Assembly: GCA_029261135.1 (NCBI GenBank)
Contig: JAJDBX010000020.1
Span: 20,781-84,780, forward strand
DNA: 64,000 nucleotides
Direction: 5' to 3'
Source: Nitrospirota bacterium
GTDB lineage: Bacteria; Nitrospirota; Nitrospiria; SBBL01; JAADHI01
Position numbers and translations under genes: made by a program. Under the pieces are notes generated by a model. It ran no database searches. It had not been told where the DNA came from and saw nothing but the letters and a program-made list of their open reading frames with translations. Below, one piece after another: positions 54,556-63,017 of the stretch; the first letter of the stretch is position 1; each line of letters begins with the position of its first letter.

Positions 54556-56376
54556 TTATTTTATATTGCCAAAGTACCCTGTTTGTTGGTTTCGCTCCCA
54601 TGAGTCATGGCTGGCAGGTTGATTGTTCCAGGAAGTAAGCTGAATAATACGGTGTAATACTCTAGAAACAGGTCTTACAGGAGTTTTTTTATCATCGAAT
54701 TTATTCTCAGCATTTTTTACGATGTACCCGAATAATATTCCTAACAACTCTCGCTTATTTAGCCCCGAACCCATTTTTTCTTTAAAAAGTCTGCTGATAG
54801 GATCTGACTTCCCAGCATCAAGTTGGGAATAACAATCGGCTATTTGATCTGAAGAGAAAGCATATCCCCCGTTGCTTATTTCTGACAACGCTTGGGCAAT
54901 TTCATTATCGCTAAAGTTTTCAAATTCGATGGTTTTTTTCTCCCATAAATGGATGTATTCAGGTTTGGTGAGAAAGCGATTAGTATTGAATTTAGACGTG
55001 GCCCCGGTGAGTTTATTTTTAACAGTTTGGGCTCTCCCTTCATTGTCTAAAATGACGAATACAATTGTTTGTCTATTGTGGTAGTAATCAATAAATTTTT
55101 CCAATGCGCCATATTTGTCCGTTTTCTTTTGCCCAGTAAAGTTTCCAACTCCCTGCACATTGATGATTTCAATGCCAAGTGTCGAGAATGAGTATCCAAA
55201 AAGCTCATCTGACAAACGTGGGAGTTGTTCTTCTTCTCCATTTCCTTCGACGATAAGAATTAAATTGGGTCTTGGGTTAAGGTGGTATTGATTTGCAAGA
55301 AATTCGAGATATTTCAATTTATTTTGAGAAACGCCATCACCGTGATACTTATCTGGGTTCCAGCCGTAGCTTTCATTTGGAGCAAACAAGTTTTCCCCTG
55401 TAAGTTTCTTATAAAATAAGCGAAGCATGTGTTCCATGGAGTAGAACGTTTGGGCCAGCAGAGCGGCCCCCCTCAGTTTTTCCTTATGATCTAAGGCAAC
55501 AAAGCTTACTAACGCATACCAGTGCTCTAATGGGTCTATCCATTGAGCATCAAGAGAAAGCCTCTCATGGATGTTCTTAATATCATCAATCGTTAAATCA
55601 AGGTCTTTGAGAAGAGATTTTGCATCCCACGTGTCACAATATTCGTCCCAACCCCACTTCCAGCCGCGGTAAACACCTGGGAACGATATAGGTACCGATA
55701 AACTTATATTTCTTTGGTCTGTTTGGGTTTCTGGGAAAAAACGGTTTGAAATGATCTGACAGAGGAGTGGAGCCTTTTCGCCTCTGATGCCGGTTTCTTT
55801 TAGAGACTCAATGAGTGCTTCTGCTAATTCAAAGGTTCGTTTGGCGACCTTATTTTGTTTTTGGTCGTCATAGACGAACCAATCTTCCGCATGAGCCCTT
55901 ATCTCGGTCGCCCGTTTTAAGTTGTAAAGTGCATAGCATTGAAAAATAGAATAATAACTCTCTATTTGAAGATACCTGTCTTTGTCTCGGAAACTTTTCC
56001 ATTCCTGAAATTCTACGGTCGATGGATCCCAAAGGAGACCCTCTTTAAACCATGATTCGGCATAATTGTTAGTCCATCCGAATCCGGCGTATTTTTCTTC
56101 AATATCTCCGTCCCATTCTTCCTCTTCTCCCAAGACCCCAAAATGTTTGCTCTGGTTCAGTTCTCGGTCAATTTCAACTTTTATTTTAATTTTCGGAAAT
56201 TTAACACGAGCAACGGGGAAGAAAAGTCCTAACCCTTCAAACTGTTCGAGTTGTTGTTTTGAAGTTCGTATGCTTCTTTCTTTGCAATAAGATATGAATT
56301 GGTCTGTGGTCACAAAAGGACATAAGACGAAAGATTCATGTTTGATTAACTTTTTTAAGCTAATGGAATTTTTCAT
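54556..56376 (-). CDS. Orphan protein with OLD-like TOPRIM domain, function unknown
   Basis: Unrecognised 606-residue protein. Visible parts: an N-terminal segment that looks like a winged-helix or MerR-like reader (about 18-58: CPFVTTDQFISYCKERS, then TSKQQLEQFEGLGLFFPVARVK); a long helical middle rich in Trp/Tyr (about 95-365); then a TOPRIM-like domain with LILIVEGNGEEEQLPRL (Glu377), a strand ending VFVILDNEGRA (Asp444, Glu446) and WEKKTIEFENFS, similar in pattern to OLD-family nucleases. No ATPase domain is present, unlike OLD. It is transcribed with the cobalamin genes but has no expected role there; defence or mobile origin is possible. The two gaps around this gene and pduO each hold a repeat copy. 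Confidence 0.6.
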   Translation of the reverse strand: MKNSISLKKLIKHESFVLCPFVTTDQFISYCKERSIRTSKQQLEQFEGLGLFFPVARVKFPKIKIKVEIDRELNQSKHFGVLGEEEEWDGDIEEKYAGFGWTNNYAESWFKEGLLWDPSTVEFQEWKSFRDKDRYLQIESYYSIFQCYALYNLKRATEIRAHAEDWFVYDDQKQNKVAKRTFELAEALIESLKETGIRGEKAPLLCQIISNRFFPETQTDQRNISLSVPISFPGVYRGWKWGWDEYCDTWDAKSLLKDLDLTIDDIKNIHERLSLDAQWIDPLEHWYALVSFVALDHKEKLRGAALLAQTFYSMEHMLRLFYKKLTGENLFAPNESYGWNPDKYHGDGVSQNKLKYLEFLANQYHLNPRPNLILIVEGNGEEEQLPRLSDELFGYSFSTLGIEIINVQGVGNFTGQKKTDKYGALEKFIDYYHNRQTIVFVILDNEGRAQTVKNKLTGATSKFNTNRFLTKPEYIHLWEKKTIEFENFSDNEIAQALSEISNGGYAFSSDQIADCYSQLDAGKSDPISRLFKEKMGSGLNKRELLGILFGYIVKNAENKFDDKKTPVRPVSRVLHRIIQLTSWNNQPASHDSWERNQQTGYFGNIK

Positions 56377-56380
56377 TATT

Positions 56381-56505
56381 AAATCCCCCCTTGCCCCCCT
56401 TTGCTAAAGTGGGGTAAGGGCAATACAAAAAGGTTAAAAAAGAGAACAAATCTTTTTCCCTACATGTTTTACCCCACTTTGAAAAAGGGGGGCAAAGGGG
56501 GATTT
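56381..56505. repeat. G/C-tract inverted repeat element, copy B
   Basis: 125 bases: left arm 56381-56414 (AAATCCCCCCTTGCCCCCCT, then GTGGGG) and right arm 56472-56505 (CCCCACTTTG, then GGGGGATTT) in inverted orientation around an A/T-rich centre. It fills the gap between the cobalamin-binding protein and the TOPRIM gene and ends 3 bases before the former. Open frames through it on either strand are not genes. Confidence 0.8.
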
Positions 56506-56508
56506 GAT

Positions 56509-57426
56509 TCACCCATCCCAAACAGAATACGCATCCTTCGGCCCCTTCCACTCAAACTGCTCCAGATGAAAAAGATGCGCAAGCAATTCAATCCCATCCA
56601 CAACCCGTGGTCCCGGTCGTGCGAAGTAGCTGTTGGCATCGACGGCGTAAACTTGCCCGTTTTTAACGGCGGGCAGTTGATTCCAGCCGGGACATTCGGT
56701 GAGTTGTTCTGCTTGTGCGATGACCTGCGAAAGATTAAAGCCGCAAGGGGCTAAAATTAAAATCTCCGGAGCAGCTTCCAAAATTCTTTGCCAGGGCACT
56801 TTTTGGGAGTGCGTGCCATCTTGTGCGAGTGGATCGATGCCGCCTGCGATTTCGATCATTTCCCCGATCCAATGGCCCCCGCAATAGGGCGGTGACAGCC
56901 ATTCCATAAAAACGATACGGGGACGATTTTTTATTGTGCGTGTGAGTTGTGCGATGTGATCAACTCTTTTTTTAAGTTTGTTAATTTGTCGCTTGGCATT
57001 ATCTTCCTGTCCTGTGGCGGCTGCAATTTGTTGGAGGTTAAGAAAAATATCATCCAAACAGGTGGGAGTGAGATAAAGTGTTTCAGGTGTTTTGGGCAGT
57101 TGTTTAAACAGAGCGGTGATCTCATTGCCGGAGGGGGCGCAGACTTGGCAGAGGTCTTGTGTGAGAATCAGGTCAGGCGCAATTTCTTTCAAACCTTCCT
57201 CATCTACAAGATAAAGGCTTTGGCCGGTTTGTACGGTTTTGCTGACGCATTGATCAATCTCTTTTTGGCTGAATCCTGCCATATCGATGGCATTTCGAAC
57301 GACGATGGCCTTTTTCTTTGCATCGCTAGGAAAATCACACTCGTGGCTTACCCCGAACAATTGATCTTCGAGTCCAAGCGCATAAAGCATTTCAGTCGCG
57401 GCAGGTAAAAATGAAACAATTTTCAT
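56509..57426 (-). CDS. Cobalamin-binding protein of the BtuF/FecB superfamily, no signal peptide
   Basis: The start at 57426 is chosen: MKIVSFLPAATEMLYALGLEDQLFGVSHECDFP is the family N-terminus and overlaps the cobS stop by 4 bases (ATGA). The longer open frame upstream only translates cobS in another frame. The 305 residues are a class III binding-protein fold with VCAPSGNEI and FMEWLSPPYCGGHWIGEMIEIAGG. Unlike the BtuF at 51351 it has no signal peptide, so it probably stays in the cytoplasm, perhaps holding corrinoid intermediates or acting as a chaperone. Such proteins are common in bacterial cob loci but uncharacterised. Confidence 0.78.
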   Translation of the reverse strand: MKIVSFLPAATEMLYALGLEDQLFGVSHECDFPSDAKKKAIVVRNAIDMAGFSQKEIDQCVSKTVQTGQSLYLVDEEGLKEIAPDLILTQDLCQVCAPSGNEITALFKQLPKTPETLYLTPTCLDDIFLNLQQIAAATGQEDNAKRQINKLKKRVDHIAQLTRTIKNRPRIVFMEWLSPPYCGGHWIGEMIEIAGGIDPLAQDGTHSQKVPWQRILEAAPEILILAPCGFNLSQVIAQAEQLTECPGWNQLPAVKNGQVYAVDANSYFARPGPRVVDGIELLAHLFHLEQFEWKGPKDAYSVWDG

Positions 57427-58175
57427 GGTGACTCGATGAATGGCATGACGATCACAATAAATAGAAGCACCAATACTTCGCTTGTTTCGTTGAGTGCCCC
57501 CAAACAATCTCCTGTGAGACCGCCAATCTTGGTATGAAGCATCCGGACAAAAAGTAGCGTCCATAAAGCAAGGAACCCCATCGTGATTAAACTGCTTTCT
57601 TTTAAGATCAGCCAGGACAAAATCATGGTGATGATCGTTGTCATCATACATTGTGCCCTAGTGATCTTGCCGATCAGGGCTTTGCCTGTTCCCATTTCTC
57701 TGGGGTATTTTCCTAAAAAGGCGGCAAAGACCATCGTCCAGCGGCTTAAAAGTCCCATGAGCAGAAAACTGTTCAGGCGTCCCTTGTCGATCACTTCGTA
57801 AAAGAGGGTGAATTTCAAAAGGAGCGTCACGATCAATGCGATCACGCCAAAAGCGCCGATGTGACTCTCTTTCATCACAGATAAAATGCGTTGAGGATTT
57901 CCTCCTGCGCCGAGGCCGTCGCAGAGGTCGGCTAATCCGTCCAGATGGAGTGCACCCGTCAGCACAACGGAGAGACATAAAGTCAGTGCGGCCAAGGGGA
58001 GGGCTGATACCTGAGGATGAAGCACTAAAGTGAAGCCCAGGAGGATTGCCCCGATGAAGAGACCGACTCCAGGGAAAAAAAAGACAGAAGCGCTGAGATC
58101 TTTTTCCGAAAAGATGGTATGACGCCCAAAGGGGAGGATGGTCAATGTTGAAAGGGCTGCGTTCAAGGCATTCAC
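57423..58175 (-). CDS. cobS: Adenosylcobinamide-GDP ribazoletransferase (cobalamin synthase)
   Basis: Inner-membrane enzyme that joins alpha-ribazole (phosphate) to adenosylcobinamide-GDP. The 250 residues are highly hydrophobic with about six segments. The family acidic motif is present as LHLDGLADLCDGLGAGGNPQRILSVMKESHIGAFG, where the Asp residues bind magnesium. GGLTGDCLGALNETSEV near the end is also standard. It overlaps cobT by 4 bases and the next gene by 4. Confidence 0.95.
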   Translation of the reverse strand: MNALNAALSTLTILPFGRHTIFSEKDLSASVFFFPGVGLFIGAILLGFTLVLHPQVSALPLAALTLCLSVVLTGALHLDGLADLCDGLGAGGNPQRILSVMKESHIGAFGVIALIVTLLLKFTLFYEVIDKGRLNSFLLMGLLSRWTMVFAAFLGKYPREMGTGKALIGKITRAQCMMTTIITMILSWLILKESSLITMGFLALWTLLFVRMLHTKIGGLTGDCLGALNETSEVLVLLFIVIVMPFIESP

Positions 58176-59233
58176 ACCGACTCCTTATTAGCGACCCCGG
58201 CTTGTTCAAAGGTGGCCATTTCGTTCACAATTTTAATTGCCGCATCAACCATCGTCATCCCGAGTGCCGCGCCGGTGCCTTCTCCCAATCGCATATTAAA
58301 ATCTAAAAGAGGTGAAAGATCGAGAGATTGAAGTGCAATGCGATGTCCCGGTTCAACACTTTGGTGGGCAGCCAAAAGATAGGCCTTCACTTCGGGTTTC
58401 AGGGCGACCGCAATCAATGCCGCTGCGGTTGAGATGAAGCCGTCGATGACCACGGGGATGCGGTGTGCCGCCGCACCCAGCATAAGACCGGCCATGCCGC
58501 CGATTTCAAAACCCCCGACTTTACTCAGGACATCAAGCGGATCATTCGGGTCGGGCGTGTTCAAATCAAGCGCTTGTTGGATGACGGCCTGTTTATGCAA
58601 GAGGGCTTCATCGGCGATGCCGGTGCCTCGCCCTGTGACGCTTTCTACAGGGCATCGGCACAAGACAGCTGTGATGGCACTGCTGGATGTGGTATTCCCG
58701 ATGCCCATCTCGCCTGTGCCGAGCAAGGTCACGCCTGCTCGCGCGGCCTCTTCGGCCAGAACGATGCCTGTTTGGACGGATGTTTCCGCCGCCTCACGGT
58801 GCATGGCGGCGCCGGAGGCCATATTTTGTGTGCCCTGTGCGATCTTCCGCTTGATGAGGCCGGGGAGGTCTCCAAAATCACAATCAACGCCCATGTCGAT
58901 GACCCGAACCTCTGCGTCTGCATGCCGTGCGAGCACGTTGACTGCCGCGCCGCCGTTTAAGAAATTGTAAACCATTTGGGCTGTGACCGATTTTGGATAG
59001 GCGCTGATCCCTTCATCGGTGACCCCGTGATCTGCGGCGAAGGTAAAGAGCATCTTTTTGGGTGGCTGTGGCGGGAACTTTCCTGTCACTTGAATGACCC
59101 ACTTTGCAATGTCTTCCAAACGGCCCAAGCTACCCGGCGGTTTCGTGAGCTTGTCGAGATGCTTTTGAGCGAGGGTTTTCCATTCCGCGTCTGGAAGGGC
59201 GATTTGATCCAGTGTGAACTTTAGTTTACTCAT
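58172..59233 (-). CDS. cobT: Nicotinate-nucleotide-dimethylbenzimidazole phosphoribosyltransferase
   Basis: Makes alpha-ribazole phosphate from nicotinate mononucleotide and 5,6-dimethylbenzimidazole. The 353 residues show KPPGSLGRLEDIAKWV, FAADHGVTDEGISAYP, the nucleotide site LLGTGEMGIGNTTSSSAITAVL, and the catalytic-Glu region MRLGEGTGAALGM. Its base substrate is supplied by BluB, 2 kb upstream. It overlaps cobU by 8 bases. Confidence 0.96.
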   Translation of the reverse strand: MSKLKFTLDQIALPDAEWKTLAQKHLDKLTKPPGSLGRLEDIAKWVIQVTGKFPPQPPKKMLFTFAADHGVTDEGISAYPKSVTAQMVYNFLNGGAAVNVLARHADAEVRVIDMGVDCDFGDLPGLIKRKIAQGTQNMASGAAMHREAAETSVQTGIVLAEEAARAGVTLLGTGEMGIGNTTSSSAITAVLCRCPVESVTGRGTGIADEALLHKQAVIQQALDLNTPDPNDPLDVLSKVGGFEIGGMAGLMLGAAAHRIPVVIDGFISTAAALIAVALKPEVKAYLLAAHQSVEPGHRIALQSLDLSPLLDFNMRLGEGTGAALGMTMVDAAIKIVNEMATFEQAGVANKESV

Positions 59234-59762
59234 GCTTGTTTCCTTTTATTTTTTGCGGAATCCCCGCCGTCATGAAATAAACGTCCTCTGCAATCGCAGC
59301 ATATTTTTGGTGAAGTAGGCCCGAAAGATCCCGGAAGCGGCGGGCAAGCGGATCGGCGGGTACGATGCCTTGCCCCACTTCGTTCGAGACCGCAATGATT
59401 GTCGTGTTGCGTTTCGCGACAGAATCAATGAATGGGTCAATCTCCTGCGAGAGGATTTGATCGCTCTGTCTTTTGTCCATCATGAGATTACTGAGCCAGA
59501 GTGTCAGGCAGTCGATGAGGATCACATCGGCTCGGCCTTCCAGCGCCTGAAGGGTTTCCGAAAGATGAAGCGGTTCTTCCACCGTCTCCCAGTCGGCGCT
59601 GCGTTCCTGCTGATGTTGTTTAATGCGTGTACTCATCTCAGCGTCCCGAGGCTCTGCTGTGGCGAGGTAGATTTTGGTACCTGTCTGTTGTTTGCCGAGC
59701 TCCAGCGCAAAACGGCTTTTGCCGGAACGTGCACCACCGAGGATGAAAATTGTTTTGCTCAT
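59226..59762 (-). CDS. cobU: Bifunctional adenosylcobinamide kinase/guanylyltransferase
   Basis: Phosphorylates adenosylcobinamide and then adds GMP. The 178 residues have the P-loop ILGGARSGKSRFALELG, VILIDCLTLWLSNLM (Walker B region) and AVSNEVGQGIVPADPLARRFRDLSGLLHQ, with conserved residues for the guanylyl step. The length fits. It overlaps cobD by 4 bases. Confidence 0.96.
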   Translation of the reverse strand: MSKTIFILGGARSGKSRFALELGKQQTGTKIYLATAEPRDAEMSTRIKQHQQERSADWETVEEPLHLSETLQALEGRADVILIDCLTLWLSNLMMDKRQSDQILSQEIDPFIDSVAKRNTTIIAVSNEVGQGIVPADPLARRFRDLSGLLHQKYAAIAEDVYFMTAGIPQKIKGNKHE

Positions 59763-60895
59763 TTTGCCTCACCAGCTTGAAGGATGCGATGAAGTTGTGT
59801 CATTAAAAGTTGGTTGTCTTCATGGGAACGCACGGCGATGCGAATAAATCGATCACTCAGGCCCCGGAAGGATTCACAGCTTCGGATAAGTATTTTAGAC
59901 GGCCCGAGCCGTTTTGAAATCTCATCTGCGTCTGGATGGGTCTCCGCCAGTTTGATCAGAAGAAAGTTGGCGGCACTGGGAAAGACATTGAGCCCTGGGA
60001 TTTGAGCGAGCATTTCTATCAAGTAAGCGCGTTCTTGTTCAACAATTTGAAGGCTTTTTTCAATATAGACGGAATCGCCCAGACTGGCCAGGGCTGCAAG
60101 TTCTGCGAGATGGTTGACCGACCAGGCTGGTTTGATTCGTTCAATTTGGGAGACGGCCGTCACATTCCCGGCCAGGTAGCCAATGCGTAGACCGGCCAGG
60201 GCGTGAAACTTGGTGAAGTTACGCAGTACAATCAGATTAATGTACCAGGGGATCTCGCTCATCAGGGACTCATTCGGGGCGTAATCGATAAAAGCTTCAT
60301 CGACGATGATGGTAATCCCCTCATGAAATGCGGCCGCGATGACGGGCAAGAGCGCTATTTTCTTGAGCAGGTGAGCGGTCGGGTTGTTGGGGTTGCATAA
60401 AAACAAGGCCTCTATGCCATTTTCTTTGTGTTTATGAATCAGGTCGATGAGTCTTTCGGGCAAAACCTGAAAACCGTCTTTTTCTGAAAGATCTAAAAAA
60501 TGGACTCCACAAGCAGCCAGTTTTGCCGCTGTTTCGTATTCTAAAAAAACGGGTGCGGGGATCAAGATATTTTTAAAACCAAAGGCACGCGGAATGAGAT
60601 GGATCAACTCAGTGGAGCCGTTTCCGATGAGAATTTGCTTGGATTTGAGACGGTGCTGTTGCGCGAGCATTTCCCTGAGTGCCGTGCAGAAGCGGTCTGG
60701 ATAGTGGACCAGGTGCTTCAGGTTTTCACGGATGGCGGCTTCTGCTTTGGGAGAGATGCCGAGCGGATTGATGTTGGCGCTGAAATCGATGACTTCGTCT
60801 ACCGCGCATCCCTGAGTACGGGCGAAGGCGAAGACCTTGCCTCCGTGTACGGCATGATGTGTGTCGTCTACATTGTTGGGGTTGATTTCATACAT
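59759..60895 (-). CDS. cobD: Threonine-phosphate decarboxylase CobD
   Basis: PLP enzyme making (R)-1-amino-2-propanol phosphate, the aminopropanol linker of cobalamin. Start at 60895: MYEINPNNVDDTHHAVHGGKVFAFARTQG matches the family N-terminus; the frame is open 40 codons further, but that part is bluB in another frame. It begins 1 base after the bluB stop. Motifs: SANINPLGISP, GNGSTELIHLIPRA, CNPNNPTAHLL, FIDYAPNES, and the PLP Lys in RNFTKFHALAGLRIGYL. Here cobD is used in the Salmonella sense, not the CbiB sense. The 378-residue length is typical. Confidence 0.92.
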   Translation of the reverse strand: MYEINPNNVDDTHHAVHGGKVFAFARTQGCAVDEVIDFSANINPLGISPKAEAAIRENLKHLVHYPDRFCTALREMLAQQHRLKSKQILIGNGSTELIHLIPRAFGFKNILIPAPVFLEYETAAKLAACGVHFLDLSEKDGFQVLPERLIDLIHKHKENGIEALFLCNPNNPTAHLLKKIALLPVIAAAFHEGITIIVDEAFIDYAPNESLMSEIPWYINLIVLRNFTKFHALAGLRIGYLAGNVTAVSQIERIKPAWSVNHLAELAALASLGDSVYIEKSLQIVEQERAYLIEMLAQIPGLNVFPSAANFLLIKLAETHPDADEISKRLGPSKILIRSCESFRGLSDRFIRIAVRSHEDNQLLMTQLHRILQAGEAK

Positions 60896-60896
60896 T

Positions 60897-61562
60897 TTAA
60901 GGTTTCTCCACCTGTTCCGTCTGCCACTGATCCCAGTGCAGCAGGGATGATAGGGCTTGTCGGGGTAACCAACCCTTTTTTTCGAGTTCGGGTTGTTCAT
61001 GAAAATGGCTGACAAAGCCTACATTGAGATAAGCAATCGGGACGATCTTTTCAGGGATGCCTAAAATCTCTTTGAGCAGATCATGATGAATGATGCTCAT
61101 CCAACCCACGCCTAAGTTTTCGGCGCGCGCGGCCAGCCAAAGATTTTGCACGGCACAGACGGCACTGTAGAGGTCCATTTCCGGGTTCGCTGTGCGCCCG
61201 ATGACCGTGCTGCCCGTGCGACTACGATCACAGGTCACACAAATGCCGACGGGCGCTTCCACGATGCCTTCGAGTTTAAAAGACTTGTATTGTTCTTGTT
61301 TTTCTTTCGGAAACATCTCTGCCGCTTCTTGGTGGGCGATTTCAAAACCGGCTTTAATCTTCTTTTTGACTTCGGGGGATTTCACGACGATAAAGTCCCA
61401 GGGCTGCATAAAACCGACGCTCGGAGCATGGTGGGCCGCGTCTAAAATGCGTAGTAAAACTTCATCGGGGATGGGATCGCTTTTAAACTCACCCCTTGTA
61501 TCGCGCCGGCTGTAAATGGTTTTGTAAACGGCGTCGCGCTCGGATTCGGTGATGGCTTCCAT
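60897..61562 (-). CDS. bluB: 5,6-dimethylbenzimidazole synthase BluB
   Basis: Oxygen-dependent flavoenzyme that breaks down FMNH2 to 5,6-dimethylbenzimidazole, the lower ligand of cobalamin. The 221 residues belong to the nitroreductase fold: TIYSRRDTRGEFKSDPIPDEVLLRILDAAHHAPSVGFMQPWDFIVV at the N-terminus, with the Asp of RRDTRGEF, and NLWLAARAENLGVGWMSI towards the end. RRDTRGEF and SVGFMQPWDF separate BluB from ordinary nitroreductases. The need for oxygen implies at least microaerobic life. Confidence 0.92.
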   Translation of the reverse strand: MEAITESERDAVYKTIYSRRDTRGEFKSDPIPDEVLLRILDAAHHAPSVGFMQPWDFIVVKSPEVKKKIKAGFEIAHQEAAEMFPKEKQEQYKSFKLEGIVEAPVGICVTCDRSRTGSTVIGRTANPEMDLYSAVCAVQNLWLAARAENLGVGWMSIIHHDLLKEILGIPEKIVPIAYLNVGFVSHFHEQPELEKKGWLPRQALSSLLHWDQWQTEQVEKP

Positions 61563-61594
61563 GGGCTCCCTTAAAAAAGGTGGTTTCTGTCGCG

Positions 61595-62368
61595 CTATTC
61601 TAACGGCTTCCCCTTTCGAAAGGAATGGCTAAATGTCGGGTCGTAGAGTTTAGAGCGACTGCCTTCTGCTGCAAGGGCTTTCCCTACAATCACCAGAGCC
61701 GTTTTTGTGATTTTTGCTTTTCTCACCTGCGTGACCAAATCAGACAAAACACAGCGGATGACTTTTTCATCGGGCCAGCTTGCCCGGTAAACAACGGCAC
61801 AGGGGGTTTCCGGCGCATAGTCCGTCAAGAGATCCTGTTGCATTTTCTTCACCAGTTGAATGGATAAAAACAGCACCAGCGTGGTTTGATGTGCCGCCAA
61901 CAGGGGCAATTTTTCGAGCTCGGGCACAGGCGTTCGGCCTTCACAGCGACTTAAAATAACGGTCTGCGCGACATCAGGAATGGTGAGTTCTTTGGAAAGC
62001 GCGGCCGCTGCCGCGGTAAAAGAACTGACACCCGGCACGATTTTAACTTCAACCCCCTGCGCACGCAAACCTTCGGCATGTTCGCCGATGGTGCCATAAA
62101 TAGAAGGATCCCCGCTCGCCAATCGCACGACGGTTTTTCCCGCTTTTGCGGCTGAGACCAAGATGGCAAGGATTTCCTCCAAGGTTAGTTTTGCGCTGTC
62201 ATACAATTCGGCCTGTTTAGCGTAACCTAAAGTCGCGGGCGGAATGAGACTGCCCGCGTAGACCACAACTTCGGCCGCCTCAAGCAAGCCTTTGCCTTTT
62301 ACAGTGATCAATTCCGGGTCACCCGGCCCGGCCCCCACAAAATAAACGACAGCTTCTTTTTTCATCAA
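61595..62368 (-). CDS. cobM: Precorrin-4 C11-methyltransferase
   Basis: SAM-dependent corrin-ring methylation at C11 (CobM in the aerobic route, CbiF in the anaerobic). The 257 residues have YFVGAGPGDPELITVKGKGLLEAAEVVVYAGSLIPP, VRLASGDPSIYGTIGEH, and PGVSSFTAAAAALSKELTIPDVAQTVILSRCEGRTPVPE, which is the CobM/CbiF version. By sequence it cannot be said which route it serves. It overlaps the cobO gene by 4 bases. Confidence 0.93.
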   Translation of the reverse strand: MMKKEAVVYFVGAGPGDPELITVKGKGLLEAAEVVVYAGSLIPPATLGYAKQAELYDSAKLTLEEILAILVSAAKAGKTVVRLASGDPSIYGTIGEHAEGLRAQGVEVKIVPGVSSFTAAAAALSKELTIPDVAQTVILSRCEGRTPVPELEKLPLLAAHQTTLVLFLSIQLVKKMQQDLLTDYAPETPCAVVYRASWPDEKVIRCVLSDLVTQVRKAKITKTALVIVGKALAAEGSRSKLYDPTFSHSFRKGKPLE

Positions 62369-62886
62369 AATTCAATGCCCCTTTGTGCTTTAATCCCTTT
62401 TTTATAAGGATGTTTGATCGCCACCATCTCCGTCACCAAGTCGGCAAGATCAATAATTTCGGTCTTCGCACGTCGTCCGGTCAGCGCGACGTGCAGATCT
62501 TTGGGACGATTTTGAAGGGTGGCAAGCACATCTTCTAGCGCCAAATAGCCATAATCCAAGACGATATTCATTTCATCGAAAATGACCAAATCATAATCTC
62601 CGGAAGCCATACAGGTTTTCCCGTATTCCCAGGCCGCTTCTGCCTTGGCGATATCGCGTTCACGGTCTTGCGTGATCCAGGTAAAGCCTTCCCCCATGGG
62701 GCGCAATTCAAAACCCAGATTTTTGGCCGAAACCTGCTCGCCCGTCTTCCAGCGGCCTTTGATAAATTGAATCATAAGCACCCTTAAACCTGTGCCCACC
62801 GCCCGCATCGCCAAGCCTAAAGCCGCCGTGGTTTTACCTTTGCCGTTGCCGGTATTTACGATCATGAGGCCGGTGCGTTCAGACAT
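62365..62886 (-). CDS. cobO: Corrinoid adenosyltransferase, CobO/BtuR type
   Basis: Adenosylates cob(I)yrinic acid diamide and other corrinoids. The start at 62886 is chosen because MSERTGLMIVNTGNGKGKTTAALGLAMRA is the normal N-terminus; the open frame further upstream translates the repeat element (copy C). The 173 residues carry the P-loop GNGKGKTTA, VLMIQFIKGRWKTGE, VIFDEMNIVLDYGYL and ALTGRRAKTEIIDLADLVTEM. It is the second adenosyltransferase type in this locus, besides the PduO type. Confidence 0.95.
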   Translation of the reverse strand: MSERTGLMIVNTGNGKGKTTAALGLAMRAVGTGLRVLMIQFIKGRWKTGEQVSAKNLGFELRPMGEGFTWITQDRERDIAKAEAAWEYGKTCMASGDYDLVIFDEMNIVLDYGYLALEDVLATLQNRPKDLHVALTGRRAKTEIIDLADLVTEMVAIKHPYKKGIKAQRGIEF

Positions 62887-62904
62887 GTGATCTCCTTTTA
62901 TTCG

Positions 62905-63017
62905 AAATCCCCCCCCTTTTTCAAAGTGGGGTAAAAACAAAGGCCAAAATCAAACCATATTTTTTCCCACTCTTTTATTTCTTCCCCCACTTTGGAAAAG
63001 GGGGGAAGGGGGGATTT
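62905..63017. repeat. G/C-tract inverted repeat element, copy C
   Basis: 113 bases: left arm 62905-62931 (AAATCCCCCCCC, then AAAGTGGGG) and right arm 62985-63017 (CCCCACTTTGG, then GGGGGGATTT), inverted around an A/T-rich centre, in the cobO-cobJ/I gap. The last two bases overlap the stop codon of the fused methyltransferase gene, so the stop TAA is partly made by the repeat end. Confidence 0.8.

Noticed and set aside
56360..56754. Open frames running through repeat copy B on both strands
   Set aside because: They translate the G/C-tract arms and the end of a real gene in the wrong frame; repeat sequence, not protein.
60920..60960. A possible cobalamin riboswitch core (a CCACTG-like string)
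   Set aside because: It lies inside the bluB coding sequence and lacks the rest of the B12-box context; any riboswitch is likely upstream of 64 kb.
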